Assembly: GCF_001683795.1 (NCBI RefSeq)
Contig: NZ_LIGX01000037.1
Location: 25,733 to 89,732, forward strand
Length of the DNA: 64,000 bases
Source: Neoakkermansia glycaniphila
Lineage (GTDB): Bacteria; Verrucomicrobiota; Verrucomicrobiia; Verrucomicrobiales; Akkermansiaceae
Direction of reading: 5' to 3'
Part shown: positions 32,776 to 41,688 of the stretch, one piece after another
How positions within the stretch are numbered: the first letter of the stretch is position 1
Layout: each line of letters starts with the position of its first letter
Program-made: the position numbers and the translations under genes
Notes under the pieces: generated by a model
The model's database searches: none
Told to the model about the DNA's origin: nothing
The model's input: the letters and a program-made list of their open reading frames with translations, nothing else

Positions 32776-35061
32776 ATGCCTATGTTTCGTTCCTTCCTCT
32801 TGTCGCTGATGTTGTTGCCTCTTTCTCTTTCCTCTCCTGCCGCCCAAGAATCCGGCAAGCCTGCAACAGGAGTGAAGAGCAATACAGTGTCGGATGCGGT
32901 GGACTGGCCCGCTTTCATGTCTCGCAATGATTCCGTCTGGAAGGCATTGCCGGGTTCTTGGGTGGCAGCTCCGTTTCTGGGGAACGGCATGCTCGGTATG
33001 ATGGTGTACAAGGAGAACGAACGCAGCCTGCGTTTCGATCTTGGCCGTGGGGACGTCCAAGAAAAAAGGCCTTTGGATCTTGATGTGCTTTTTTCCCGAG
33101 CCCGTCTCCCGATCGGCCATTTTTCTCTGGCTACCAAAGGCCGGATTACCGAGTGCGACTTGCGGCTCGATCTCTGGAAGGCGGAATTGCGCGGCGAGGT
33201 GATGACGGATGCCGGTTCTTTGAAGATACGGGCTTATGTGCACGCGGAATTGCCTTTGATGGTGATCGAGGTATTGCCGCAGGGTGGTGAAGAAGAGGGG
33301 GCGTTCGAAATGAAGCCGGCACAGGCCATTTCTCCCCGCTGGCTGAAGAAAGGGCTGCCCAAGGCGGGCAACGCTTCCTATCCGAACAACCCCGCAGGCA
33401 GGCAATCCGTGGTGGACGGCGTGACCGTATGGGAACAGCCTCTGTTGCCCGACGGTGTGGTGACAACGGCTTGGAAGAGGCAAAAGGACGATCAAACGAC
33501 CCGCTTTCTGGTGAGCATCCGGCATGCCTATCCGGCAGGAAATACGACGAAGGATGCCGTGGACGGCGTGAACAAGGCTGCCGCGCAACCGGTAGCACAT
33601 CTGGACAGGGTACATCAGGACTGGTGGTCGTCCTATTACCGGAATGCTTTCGTTTCCCTGCCTGATTCGTACTGGGAATCTTTCTACTGGATGCAGATGT
33701 ACAAGCTGGCATCGGCCGGGCGTGCGGGAGGCATGCTGATCGATACGATGGGGCCCTGGATACAGCCGACCGCATGGTGCGGAACATGGTGGAACCTCAA
33801 CATCCAGCTGACTTATTGGCCCGCTTATGTCGGCAACCGCATGGTGATTGCCGATTCCCTTAGGCTGGGCATGCGCCGCAACAGGCAGAACTTCATCGAC
33901 TCCGTGCCGGAACAATACCGCAAGGATTCGGCTGCCGTTTTCCGATGCACGGGGCAGGAAGGATTGGCTCCGACCGGCTATCCCGGCAACGGGAAGAAAG
34001 AGAAGGATTGCGAAGTGGGAGACCTGATCTGGGCCTGCCATAACCTCTGGTTGCAATACCGCGTCACCATGGATGAAGCCATTCTGCGTGAAGATGTATA
34101 TCCCATCCTGAGGCGTGCGGTGAATTATTACCTCCACTTTATCGAAAAAGGGCCGGATGGCAAGTGGCACATTCCCGTGACGCATTCTCCCGAATACGCG
34201 GACAGTTACGATGCTACGTACGATTTGTCCCTGTTGAAGTGGGGATGCCAGACATTGTTGGAAGCGGCTGATATTCTGCATATTCAGGACCCGCTGAAAG
34301 ACAGTTGGAAGGATGTGGCTGACAATCTGACTCCCTACCCGCAGGACGACAAGGGCTACCGCATTGGACGCGACGTGCAGTTGACTTCCAGCCATCGCCA
34401 TTTTTCCCATCTCCTGATGGTTTATCCGTTGCAGACGGTCGATTCCCGAGATCCCGCCGAGGCGGAGCTGATTCGCCGGTCTCTGAAGCATTGGCACAGC
34501 TTCAAGGGAGGTCTGCAAGGGTATTCCTTTACAGGCGGCTCTCTGATTTCTTCCATGCTGGGCGATGGTGAGGGAGCTTACAGATACCTGCAAGGCTTGA
34601 AGCCCTATGTGACCCCTTCGACCATGTATTCCGAAGGGGGACAGCCCGTCATCGAAACTCCGCTGTCTGCGGCCCAGTCCATTCATGAAATGCTGCTGCA
34701 GTCCGGCCGAGGAGTCATCCGTATTTTTCCGGCGATGCCGAAAGCTTGGCCTGATGCCGTCTTCCGCGATCTGCGGGCTGAAGGAGGTTTCCGCATTGCT
34801 GCCGAGCGAAAGAATGGAAAAACCGAATGGATATCCATTACCAGTGAAGCCGGGCAGCCGTGCCGCATTGTGCATGGTCTCGGAACCGGGGTGCAGTGCA
34901 AGGGTGCCGCGGTGCGCGATCTGGGGAATGGCCTCGTTGAAGTAAACCTGCCGAAGGGAGGTTCGGCCATCCTGCATGGTGCAGGGACTCCGGTTCCTGC
35001 GGGGCGGATTGCCCCGGTGCAACCGTCAGGTCCGGCCAATCCTCTGGGATTGAAAAAGTGA
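32776..35061 (+). CDS. Glycoside hydrolase family 95-like enzyme (alpha-L-fucosidase type)
   Basis: A 761-residue exported protein (signal peptide MPMFRSFLLSLMLLPLSLSSPAAQ). An N-terminal beta domain is followed by an alpha/alpha-barrel with GH95-like landmarks: WNLNIQLTYWPAYVGNR, SHRHFSHLLMVYPLQTVD, and a late LLQSGRGVIRIFPAMPKAWPDAVF. GH95 enzymes remove alpha-1,2-fucose (some act on galactose) from host glycans. The match is clear in pattern but diverged, so the exact activity is uncertain. It is transcribed divergently from the sialate O-acetylesterase gene. Confidence 0.75.
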   Translation: MPMFRSFLLSLMLLPLSLSSPAAQESGKPATGVKSNTVSDAVDWPAFMSRNDSVWKALPGSWVAAPFLGNGMLGMMVYKENERSLRFDLGRGDVQEKRPLDLDVLFSRARLPIGHFSLATKGRITECDLRLDLWKAELRGEVMTDAGSLKIRAYVHAELPLMVIEVLPQGGEEEGAFEMKPAQAISPRWLKKGLPKAGNASYPNNPAGRQSVVDGVTVWEQPLLPDGVVTTAWKRQKDDQTTRFLVSIRHAYPAGNTTKDAVDGVNKAAAQPVAHLDRVHQDWWSSYYRNAFVSLPDSYWESFYWMQMYKLASAGRAGGMLIDTMGPWIQPTAWCGTWWNLNIQLTYWPAYVGNRMVIADSLRLGMRRNRQNFIDSVPEQYRKDSAAVFRCTGQEGLAPTGYPGNGKKEKDCEVGDLIWACHNLWLQYRVTMDEAILREDVYPILRRAVNYYLHFIEKGPDGKWHIPVTHSPEYADSYDATYDLSLLKWGCQTLLEAADILHIQDPLKDSWKDVADNLTPYPQDDKGYRIGRDVQLTSSHRHFSHLLMVYPLQTVDSRDPAEAELIRRSLKHWHSFKGGLQGYSFTGGSLISSMLGDGEGAYRYLQGLKPYVTPSTMYSEGGQPVIETPLSAAQSIHEMLLQSGRGVIRIFPAMPKAWPDAVFRDLRAEGGFRIAAERKNGKTEWISITSEAGQPCRIVHGLGTGVQCKGAAVRDLGNGLVEVNLPKGGSAILHGAGTPVPAGRIAPVQPSGPANPLGLKK

Positions 35062-35120
35062 AGCTTCTCTTCTGCCGCGAGGGCATGGAAAGGATTTGAT
35101 CTGACCCGGAGTGCGGCGTC

Positions 35121-35155
35121 AAAAAACAAGGGAAGCCACTGTTGCGGCTTCCCTT
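35121..35155 (-). terminator. Terminator after the vWA gene
   Basis: Minus-strand stem AAGGGAAGCC/GGCTTCCCTT (35128-35137, 35146-35155), 8-nt loop, then G and TTTTTT (35126-35121). Confidence 0.85.
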
Positions 35156-35181
35156 GGACACGAAAAGATCAAGGGATGGCT

Positions 35182-36480
35182 TTATGGCGCAGACGGGGTT
35201 TCCGGCTGTGAGGAAGTCGCCTGTTTTTCGAAGCGGAAATTCTTGTTTTTCGCCTGGTTTCTGACGGTTTCGAGAATAGCGTCGTCCAGCGTTTTTTCTC
35301 TGGTTCCTGCATCGGATTGTTTTTTGCGGTAATCCGATATCCATTGAGCGCGTTTGCCGCTCAGCTCCTGCACCTGTTTTTGGAGGTTGTTTCGTTCCTT
35401 GGATTTTTCGGAAATGTAATCCTTGATTTCCTGTTCCGTTTTGCCTTTGAGTTCGTCGGGCAGGTTGTCTGCTCCGCCGATGGAGTCAAGCGTGAAGGTA
35501 TCCGGATTTTCAAAGCGGTCGACGAGATCCCAAGACGTGTTGCGGTAGGCCACTTTGCTGGCTTTGGCGGACGCACGCGATGCGGCCGCTCCGTAACCGA
35601 TGCCGGCGGCATTGGAATCCTGCATCGCTTGGTTATTCAGTCGCATCTCTTGCATAGTCCGGCTGCCGTAGGCAAGATACGTCTTGTTCAGAGCTTCGCT
35701 CAAGGAGGCTAGTTCCTTGTCCATGGGCGTTTCCGGATCGGGCGGTGTCGAGTTCTGGTCGATGCTGGCGTAAGTGCCGTCGGCCTGCCGGGCCGCCGTT
35801 TTCCAGAGGATTGCATCTACGTCGTTCATGGAGCCGCAGTAGATCGTATTGACCGTGATGCCGTTTTCGAGGGCCGTTTTCAGAGCTCCCTTGTAGGTGG
35901 GTTCTTTGGCCTCGACTTTCGATGAATGGTTTTTGCCGGAGATGCTGTTCAGCTGATTTGTTTCGTACGAAGAGCCTTTCTCCTGATCGAAATTTTCATT
36001 GCCGGCGATGAATACAAGCTTGAGGGCTTCGGGATCGTCCTTGTTCCACGCGAGTTCGCGGGTAGCTTGCGCGATGACGTCTCCGCAGAGTTCGGTGCCA
36101 CCGGACGTCTGGAGGGCGAAGAGTTGTTCCGATACGGCATCGAGATCGTCCGTAAAAGGCAAAACCTGCCGTATCCACCCGGATTCGACGGGAAGGCGGG
36201 AATTTCCGTATTCGTACAGGGCGATCTGGATATTAGGCAGTTGTCCGTTTTGGCGCGCGAGCGTCAGTTCGTTGACGATTTTCCAGATTTGTGCGCGAGC
36301 CTGGTTGATCAGTCCGTCCATGCTGTTGGAAGTATCCAGCAGGATTGCGAGCTGAATGTTGGCTTTGGGTGCCTGTTTCGGAGCGAGAACCGAGGTTGCC
36401 GCCGCTTCGGGATTGCTCTGAGCCTGTGCGGTGATGCTGCACAGGGCGAGTCCCGCAAGGAATGTCGTGATGTGGTTCAT
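35182..36480 (-). CDS. Exported von Willebrand factor A domain protein
   Basis: A 432-residue protein with a signal peptide (MNHITTFLAGLALCSITAQAQ) and a vWA domain at about 40-250. The metal-ion-dependent adhesion site is present: DTSNSMDGL (DxSxS) and the Thr in TSGGTELCGD. The C-terminal third (after about 320) is charged and probably coiled coil (KTEQEIKDYISEKSKERNNLQKQVQELSG). It follows the VIT/vWA gene by 20 nt; the pair probably works together at the cell surface or in the periplasm. Ligand unknown. Confidence 0.82.
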   Translation of the reverse strand: MNHITTFLAGLALCSITAQAQSNPEAAATSVLAPKQAPKANIQLAILLDTSNSMDGLINQARAQIWKIVNELTLARQNGQLPNIQIALYEYGNSRLPVESGWIRQVLPFTDDLDAVSEQLFALQTSGGTELCGDVIAQATRELAWNKDDPEALKLVFIAGNENFDQEKGSSYETNQLNSISGKNHSSKVEAKEPTYKGALKTALENGITVNTIYCGSMNDVDAILWKTAARQADGTYASIDQNSTPPDPETPMDKELASLSEALNKTYLAYGSRTMQEMRLNNQAMQDSNAAGIGYGAAASRASAKASKVAYRNTSWDLVDRFENPDTFTLDSIGGADNLPDELKGKTEQEIKDYISEKSKERNNLQKQVQELSGKRAQWISDYRKKQSDAGTREKTLDDAILETVRNQAKNKNFRFEKQATSSQPETPSAP

Positions 36481-36500
36481 GATGGGGGGTGTGTTTGTTG

Positions 36501-38792
36501 TCAGGGTGTGATCGTGTTTTGGAGGAGAATGAATTCATCGCCGAGCCGGATGTTGACGGAGCCGTCGAGGGCGAGCAGGGATTGCCTGTTTTCGGAGATC
36601 AGGCGGTCGGCTACTTTCATGTATTCGGAGGTGCCGATCTGGACGATGCGGTCGTAGCGGGGAGCCATGTTCTGATCGGGGGATTGCTGGACGACGCTGT
36701 TTTCCACCCAGACGCCTCCTTGCTTGAAGTAGGCGTTCTGCGCCAATTGCGCGATGGTGTCCGCCTCGCGGGCCGATCCGTCCGCCGTATTACGGGCATT
36801 GCGCTTGTTCTGGATTCTCTGTTCGTTCATGTCCGCGATATTGCCCTGTTTGGAAACGGCTCCCATGCCGCTTCGCTCCTGTACGGCAAAACCGCTCCAT
36901 GCGGAAGCCCGGAGATGGGGATCCGAAAGCCGCAGCGGCGTGCCTGCCGGATGGGCGGCACGGCTGCCGTCGTCTGCAAAGAAGGAGGTGAAATCGGACA
37001 TGATGCCGAATTCGATGGAGAGGCGGATGATTTCTTCGATGATTTCTTCGATGATTTCTTTTGTTTTCGGATCGCGCTGCAAGGCGGCGATATCCTGCAT
37101 GTTGGCCCCCATATCCGTCAAGGCGGCTTGAAGTCGGCCTATTTGGCGAGACGCCCAAAGACGGCCGACAAAATCGTCCCGCTGGGTGGAGATACGGCCG
37201 GGATCGACCGTGAAGGGGATATCGATGCGAATGCCATCCGGGCGGGTGGCCTTGACGAGGATGTTGAAGGGAGAGGTGCCCTTGTAGGTGCCCGTGACGA
37301 GTGCGGGCAGGCCGTTGTAAATATCGCCGATGGTGGATGGAACCATATCTCCGGTGCGCGAAACATCGCCCGGAAGAGTGAGTTCGACATCGGCCAGCAC
37401 CGGTCCGCCGAGCCGCCGGAAGAGGGAAGCCATTTTCGTCTCTACATCTTCCTTCGGCAGAATGTACGTGGGAACGGCTCTCGAGGTTTCGGCCATATTG
37501 CGCAGGAGTGGCGCGTTGACGTCTTCTCCGACGCCGACGGTGAAAATGCGCCTTTTGCCGGGATTATGGGAAGCTGCCAATTGCAGAATGGCTTTCTCCG
37601 AAGTCGTTCCGATCGTGGGCATTCCGTCCGTCATGAAGATGACGAGGGGCAGTGTGCCGTTTCGGACGGGCGGGGCAAGGGCCTGTTTCAGGGCTTCGTG
37701 GATGTTGGTTCCTCCCCGGGCATTCATGCCGTCGATCCATTCGAAGGCTCTGCGTTCCTGCTCCGGAGTTTTGAGAACGGGCTCGTGGGAGAAAGGCTCT
37801 ACACCTTCGTTGTAGGTGATCAGGTTGAAGGATTCTCCTTCCTGAAGCCCGGCGATGATTTGCTTGACGGATTCTTTGACCTTGTCGAGTTTGTCGCCCC
37901 GCATGCTGCCGGATCTATCGATCACGAGGGTGATTTCCCGGGGAATGGCTGCTGCTTTGGCATCGGAGGTAATGGAATCTCCTCCGATCATGAGCATGAA
38001 ATAGCCGTTTTTTGGATTTGCCGAATCCGGGCAGGCATAAACCGTTGTTTGCGGTATGCCGAGGGTCGGCGCTGCTCCCTGCCATGATAGGCGGAAAGCT
38101 CCCGGATTGTGGTTCCTGGCTGCAGGCAGGGTGAGTACGGTTGTGCCGTTTTGCAGCGCTGCCGTTTCCATGTCGTGTGTCGGAGAGTAGACATTGGTAC
38201 AAGGAGGCGCTATTTCGGCGCGAATTTGCCATTCCGTATTCTTTTCCAATGATTCTGAGCGGGGAAGGATATAGTCGAAGCGGCCGTTTTCCGGCGAGAC
38301 GACTTGATCGTACACGATGGTGAGAGTGACTTCGGAGCGGGCCGGAACAGGAAACACGCTCGTGCGGATGGCTGCAAAGCCGGCGAATTCCAGCAGTGCA
38401 GGATCCAGGGCCCTCGCCACAATGGAATCGTACAATCTGCGCGCTTCCTGTGCGGGAAGCAGGGACGCCGTGTATTTACCTTGTCCGTTACCGTAGAAAA
38501 ACCCCTTGACGATGGCTCCTTCCGGTACAGGGAGGAGCAGTTCCGCTTCTGTATTTGCTGCTCCGGAATTGCGGACAGTCAGCGTTAATTCGGTTTGAGC
38601 CCGGTTGCCTTCGATGCTTATGCGGGCGGTGGCTCTGGAGATTTCGACGGGGATTCGAACGGCTCGCGGCATGATGACTCTCCGCGGCGTAATGGTCACG
38701 GGAGGATCGTAGGATGATTGGGCTTCGAGGATGGGAGCGCCGACGCATGCAGCAATGGCCATCCAGCAGGATAATGGGGGTATGGCGGACAT
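36501..38792 (-). CDS. VIT and vWA domain protein (inter-alpha-trypsin-inhibitor-like)
   Basis: A 763-residue exported protein. The VIT domain (about 45-175) is recognised by TELTLTVRNSGAANTEAELLLPVPEGAIV and YTASLLPAQEARRLYDSIV; the vWA domain (about 270-440) carries LVIDRSGSMRGDKLDKV (DxSxS site) and RGGTNIHEAL. VIT/vWA proteins occur in many bacteria without known function and in animals bind matrix components. A 12-bp triple repeat encodes the acidic segment EIIEEIIEEII near residue 580. It leads a two-gene operon with the vWA protein. Confidence 0.85.
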   Translation of the reverse strand: MSAIPPLSCWMAIAACVGAPILEAQSSYDPPVTITPRRVIMPRAVRIPVEISRATARISIEGNRAQTELTLTVRNSGAANTEAELLLPVPEGAIVKGFFYGNGQGKYTASLLPAQEARRLYDSIVARALDPALLEFAGFAAIRTSVFPVPARSEVTLTIVYDQVVSPENGRFDYILPRSESLEKNTEWQIRAEIAPPCTNVYSPTHDMETAALQNGTTVLTLPAARNHNPGAFRLSWQGAAPTLGIPQTTVYACPDSANPKNGYFMLMIGGDSITSDAKAAAIPREITLVIDRSGSMRGDKLDKVKESVKQIIAGLQEGESFNLITYNEGVEPFSHEPVLKTPEQERRAFEWIDGMNARGGTNIHEALKQALAPPVRNGTLPLVIFMTDGMPTIGTTSEKAILQLAASHNPGKRRIFTVGVGEDVNAPLLRNMAETSRAVPTYILPKEDVETKMASLFRRLGGPVLADVELTLPGDVSRTGDMVPSTIGDIYNGLPALVTGTYKGTSPFNILVKATRPDGIRIDIPFTVDPGRISTQRDDFVGRLWASRQIGRLQAALTDMGANMQDIAALQRDPKTKEIIEEIIEEIIRLSIEFGIMSDFTSFFADDGSRAAHPAGTPLRLSDPHLRASAWSGFAVQERSGMGAVSKQGNIADMNEQRIQNKRNARNTADGSAREADTIAQLAQNAYFKQGGVWVENSVVQQSPDQNMAPRYDRIVQIGTSEYMKVADRLISENRQSLLALDGSVNIRLGDEFILLQNTITP
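37026..37061. repeat. Tandem repeat, three copies of a 12-bp unit
   Basis: Unit GATGATTTCTTC repeated three times (last copy ends in T) within the VIT/vWA gene, coding for repeated EEII. In-frame unit length, so copy-number change would not break the gene. Confidence 0.8.
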
Positions 38793-38805
38793 AAGGGATG
38801 AGGGA

Positions 38806-38841
38806 TAGTATGTTTTTAGTGTATATGATGTTGCGTGTCAA
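38806..38841 (-). promoter_or_regulatory. Promoter of the VIT/vWA operon
   Basis: Minus strand: perfect -35 TTGACA (38841-38836), 17-bp spacer, -10 TAAAAA (38818-38813); predicted start 38806, leader 14 nt. Confidence 0.55.
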
Positions 38842-38978
38842 TGATTCTTTTTCCATTTCATACGCGATTCTATCAATGGAATCCGACGATGCTTGAGAAT
38901 GCATCGTGTTATGCCGCGGCATTTGATGGAAATTATTTCTCCCGTTGAATATGAGCGTTTTGAATGTCGACTTTTCAA

Positions 38979-39013
38979 TTGACAAAGAACAAGGACGGGC
39001 TATGATGGCGATG
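38979..39013 (+). promoter_or_regulatory. Leaderless promoter that fixes the start of the helical-repeat protein
   Basis: Perfect -35 TTGACA (38979-38984), 16-bp spacer, -10 TATGAT (39001-39006). Predicted start 39013, immediately before the ATG at 39014. The in-frame ATGs further upstream lie before or inside the promoter. Confidence 0.7.
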
Positions 39014-39715
39014 ATGAACGTGTCTGATATGATTATCTGCATGCTGACTCTGTCCTGTACCGTTACCGGGGCGCAGGCGGGAGGTTCCGGAACTCAACAG
39101 CTTGATACAAGGCAGGCGGCGCATGATGTGCAGCGTGCGCAAGCAAGATTCCAGAGCGGGCTGGCTTCTTTTGCCGATGTGTTGGAGGCGGAAAAGAATC
39201 TGCTTTTAAACAAACGGGATCAGGCTGCAAGCTTGAAGGATAAAATCGATGTACAGCGTGAATTAATCGAGTGCCTGAAAAAGACAAGAGACATGATGCG
39301 CGAGCAGTACCAGGCGGGGAGTGATGCAGACGAGGCTTTGCGGGCGGAAATCGAATATCTTGATGCCAAACGCTGCCTGTCGTACATGGAGAATTCGGTG
39401 GAGCTGGACAATGTGCTGGTCGCAAGGTTTCAACTCAAACAGGCTCAATACAACGCCGGATGGGCCGCAATCGATGATGTTCTGTCTGCACGGGAAGAAT
39501 TGATTCTGCATCGGCGTGATTTGGCTGTGAATGCGAACGAGCGTCTCAGGTTGCAACGCGATTTGACCGCTCTTTTGCAGAAGGAATACGAACTGCAGCA
39601 ACAGAGGCAGGATTCAAGCGTTGCAGAAGGCGGCAGCCGTCTTCTGCATGAATGTGAACAGCGGCACCGTGACGCTGTCGAGGAGTTGAAACGTATGGAG
39701 ACGGCGGCCGGCTGA
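39014..39715 (+). CDS. Secreted TolC-like helical-repeat protein
   Basis: A 233-residue protein: signal peptide MNVSDMIICMLTLSCTVTGAQA, then almost wholly alpha-helical sequence. Three related repeats of about 60 residues resemble the TolC-family helical motif: ARFQSGLASFADVLEAEKNLL, EQYQAGSDADEALRAEIEYLDAKR and AQYNAGWAAIDDVLSAREELI. A real TolC would need about 430 residues and beta strands for the outer-membrane barrel, which are missing. It may be a periplasmic coiled-coil partner. The frame is open to 38945, but the promoter makes 39014 (or 39011) the start. It converges with the next gene. Confidence 0.7.
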   Translation: MNVSDMIICMLTLSCTVTGAQAGGSGTQQLDTRQAAHDVQRAQARFQSGLASFADVLEAEKNLLLNKRDQAASLKDKIDVQRELIECLKKTRDMMREQYQAGSDADEALRAEIEYLDAKRCLSYMENSVELDNVLVARFQLKQAQYNAGWAAIDDVLSAREELILHRRDLAVNANERLRLQRDLTALLQKEYELQQQRQDSSVAEGGSRLLHECEQRHRDAVEELKRMETAAG

Positions 39716-39719
39716 CCGG

Positions 39720-40520
39720 TCAAGGGGCTTGTTTGGTCTTTTGAGTCTGCTCCCGAAGGTTCTTCAGATCATCCGTCACATCGAAATAGATCATTTTGGT
39801 TCCGTTCTTCGTGCGGATTTCGATCCGGTCGTACATTCTGCCGGATTTGCCGCTCAGCAGAGATTGGTTTTCTGCCTGGCAACCGGGATATACGGAATCC
39901 AGATAAAGGTTTTCTTTGGCGACGGCATCGTAGCCATGCGGCGAATGGAGGCGAATGGCCGTTTCCATACTCAGACCGTTGCCGCCGCTGAAGGTGGCGG
40001 ACTGCTCCTGCATGAAGCGGTCGTGCCGTCGGCGTTCTTCGTCGCTCTGCGTGGTGGAATGTTCCGGGATTGTGGTCGATGCGGAGTCTTTCGTTTCCTG
40101 TGCGCGATCTGAAAGCGTATCGAGGAGATCGGAGAGAGTGGGATACGGTTCAAGAGCCGTTTGCAGGGATGTACTTCCGTAGCAGTTGTTGGCGAGCAGA
40201 GGCCGGGCACAGGCGGAGTATTCCTTCTGAAGCCTCTCATGAATGGCCCGATAGGAGGAAGCGATGTTCATCAGTTCCTCCGCATCAGGTGGTTCCAGTT
40301 TATCCATGCTTTGGAAGGCCTTGCATATCGCTTCGTAACTGGCAGGGATTTTTTGCGCGGCGGCATCGGCGCTCGGTTTGTCCTGCACCGTTTTCAGGAC
40401 GGCGATGTGTTCGTCGATGCACTTGTACAAATGCAGCAGGCTAGCCGTGTGTTCCGGTCCGGCCAAGGCTGGAGCGCAAACCACGAAGCCGGGAATAAGG
40501 ATATGATAGGGAAGTTTCAT
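39720..40520 (-). CDS. Exported protein of unknown family, paralogue A
   Basis: A 266-residue protein with a signal peptide (MKLPYHILIPGFVVCAPALAG), a helical N-terminal half, and a C-terminal domain of about 100 residues shared with the protein encoded at 40836-41582. Shared sequence: ERRRHDRFMQEQSATFSGGNGLSMETA, SPHGYDAV, LYLDSVYPG, YDRIEIRTKNGTKMIYFDVTDDL. I recognise no known family. The start is the ATG at 40520 following an in-frame TTG. It ends 4 nt from the helical-repeat gene in convergent orientation. Confidence 0.7.
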   Translation of the reverse strand: MKLPYHILIPGFVVCAPALAGPEHTASLLHLYKCIDEHIAVLKTVQDKPSADAAAQKIPASYEAICKAFQSMDKLEPPDAEELMNIASSYRAIHERLQKEYSACARPLLANNCYGSTSLQTALEPYPTLSDLLDTLSDRAQETKDSASTTIPEHSTTQSDEERRRHDRFMQEQSATFSGGNGLSMETAIRLHSPHGYDAVAKENLYLDSVYPGCQAENQSLLSGKSGRMYDRIEIRTKNGTKMIYFDVTDDLKNLREQTQKTKQAP

Positions 40521-40835
40521 CAATGTAACGGGATAGAAAGGGTAGGATATGATTGTTTTTTGTCGGTTCAGCCGGGAAAGGATTTACACGATCGTGCGAA
40601 CATCGATTCTTTTTTAAAATAGACGGTTTTTACTTGGAGTCAAGTTGAAAATGATAGAATTTTATATTTTATGATGTATTGGAAGGTAATGGTTATTCCG
40701 AGTTTTCAGTAGAAAATTTTCCGAAGAATGCCTGAACGGTAAAATTTTCGTTCTGGTAGGTCCTTTGCCACCTGCAATCGAAGCCTGCCATGCTGATACA
40801 GGGCAAACCATTGATGAATCAATATTTGGAAGGAT
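40521..40835. other. AT-rich intergenic gap between the two paralogues
   Basis: About 315 bp, A+T-rich. I see no gene, no convincing terminator hairpin and no clear promoter for paralogue A; TTGAAA and TATTTT motifs occur but in the other orientation. Confidence 0.5.
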
Positions 40836-41582
40836 TTATTCCTTGCTGTTTTCTTCCAGCATTTTGTTCAATTTGAGCAAGTCGGCCGTGATATCGAAGT
40901 AGAGGGTTTTGGAACCGTGTTCGGTATGGATGACAATCTGGTCGTATATTTTACCGTCTTCCCCTTGAATGAGGGTCTGGAGGCCTTTGGTGCTGCCGGG
41001 GTAGACGGTAGACCAGTACAGGCGTTCATTGGGAACGGCATTGTATTCTCCCGGCGAATGAATGATGACGGCTGTTTGCATGCTCATGCCATTGCCTCCA
41101 CTGAAGGTATCGGCATGCTTTTTCATGAATTCGTCATGGCGGCGCTGTTCGTCGGCATCCAATGTTTGAGGTGCCTGTTGCGGGATGCCTTCCGCTTTTT
41201 TGGTGGGTGCGCCGACGCCATTCTCAAGTGCTCCACGCAGTTTTTCGCTTTGGTACCAATTGTGTGCGGCAATATCGTTGGCTGTTGCATCAATCTCCTC
41301 AAGCAACGCAACGATAACCGGTGTTTGGGCTTCAAAGATGGCTTCTTCCTCTTTCGATTGCGGTGCACGCATGGCCTTCAGATTATCGGTGACCCGTTTT
41401 TCGGCGTCCCTGATTTTTTCCGCAACGGCATCGGCGCTTGCACGATCTTTCACGCTTTGAAGGTGTTTGAGGAATTGTTTCATGGATTGTTGTACCTCTT
41501 CGTGTTGATTTTTATAGTCCTGCGAGGCAATGGCGCAGGAAGAGATGCAGACGATACATACGGCAGATGGGATGATTTGCAT
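40836..41582 (-). CDS. Exported protein of unknown family, paralogue B
   Basis: A 248-residue protein with signal peptide MQIIPSAVCIVCISSCAIAS, a helical region (about 25-130) and the same C-terminal domain as paralogue A: EQRRHDEFMKKHADTFSGGNGMSMQTA, SPGEYNAV, LYWSTVYPG, YDQIVIHTEHGSKTLYFDITADLLKL. The invariant FSGGNG and YDxIxIxTxxGxKxxYFDxTxDL segments suggest a compact beta-rich domain. The start is placed at 41582 rather than 41621, because the consensus promoter between them would leave the upstream codon untranscribed. Confidence 0.72.
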   Translation of the reverse strand: MQIIPSAVCIVCISSCAIASQDYKNQHEEVQQSMKQFLKHLQSVKDRASADAVAEKIRDAEKRVTDNLKAMRAPQSKEEEAIFEAQTPVIVALLEEIDATANDIAAHNWYQSEKLRGALENGVGAPTKKAEGIPQQAPQTLDADEQRRHDEFMKKHADTFSGGNGMSMQTAVIIHSPGEYNAVPNERLYWSTVYPGSTKGLQTLIQGEDGKIYDQIVIHTEHGSKTLYFDITADLLKLNKMLEENSKE

Positions 41583-41584
41583 AG

Positions 41585-41621
41585 CGACTAGATCATAGAC
41601 TGCATGATATTTCGATGTCAA
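41585..41621 (-). promoter_or_regulatory. Near-leaderless promoter of paralogue B
   Basis: Minus strand: perfect -35 TTGACA (41621-41616), 18-bp spacer, -10 TATGAT (41597-41592), predicted start 41585, leader 3 nt. Confidence 0.7.
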
Positions 41622-41688
41622 TCCATTAGTGGTGGTGAGCGATTTTGCGCGACACGATCATGTTAGGCTTTTTTTATGGTGCGGCATG

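Noticed and set aside
32653..35022. A 789-codon minus-strand frame opposite the GH95-like gene
   Set aside because: Shadow frame; the plus-strand protein has a signal peptide and family motifs.
38945..39010. Upstream ATG start for the helical-repeat protein
   Set aside because: It lies upstream of a consensus promoter, and the extra residues would bury the signal peptide.
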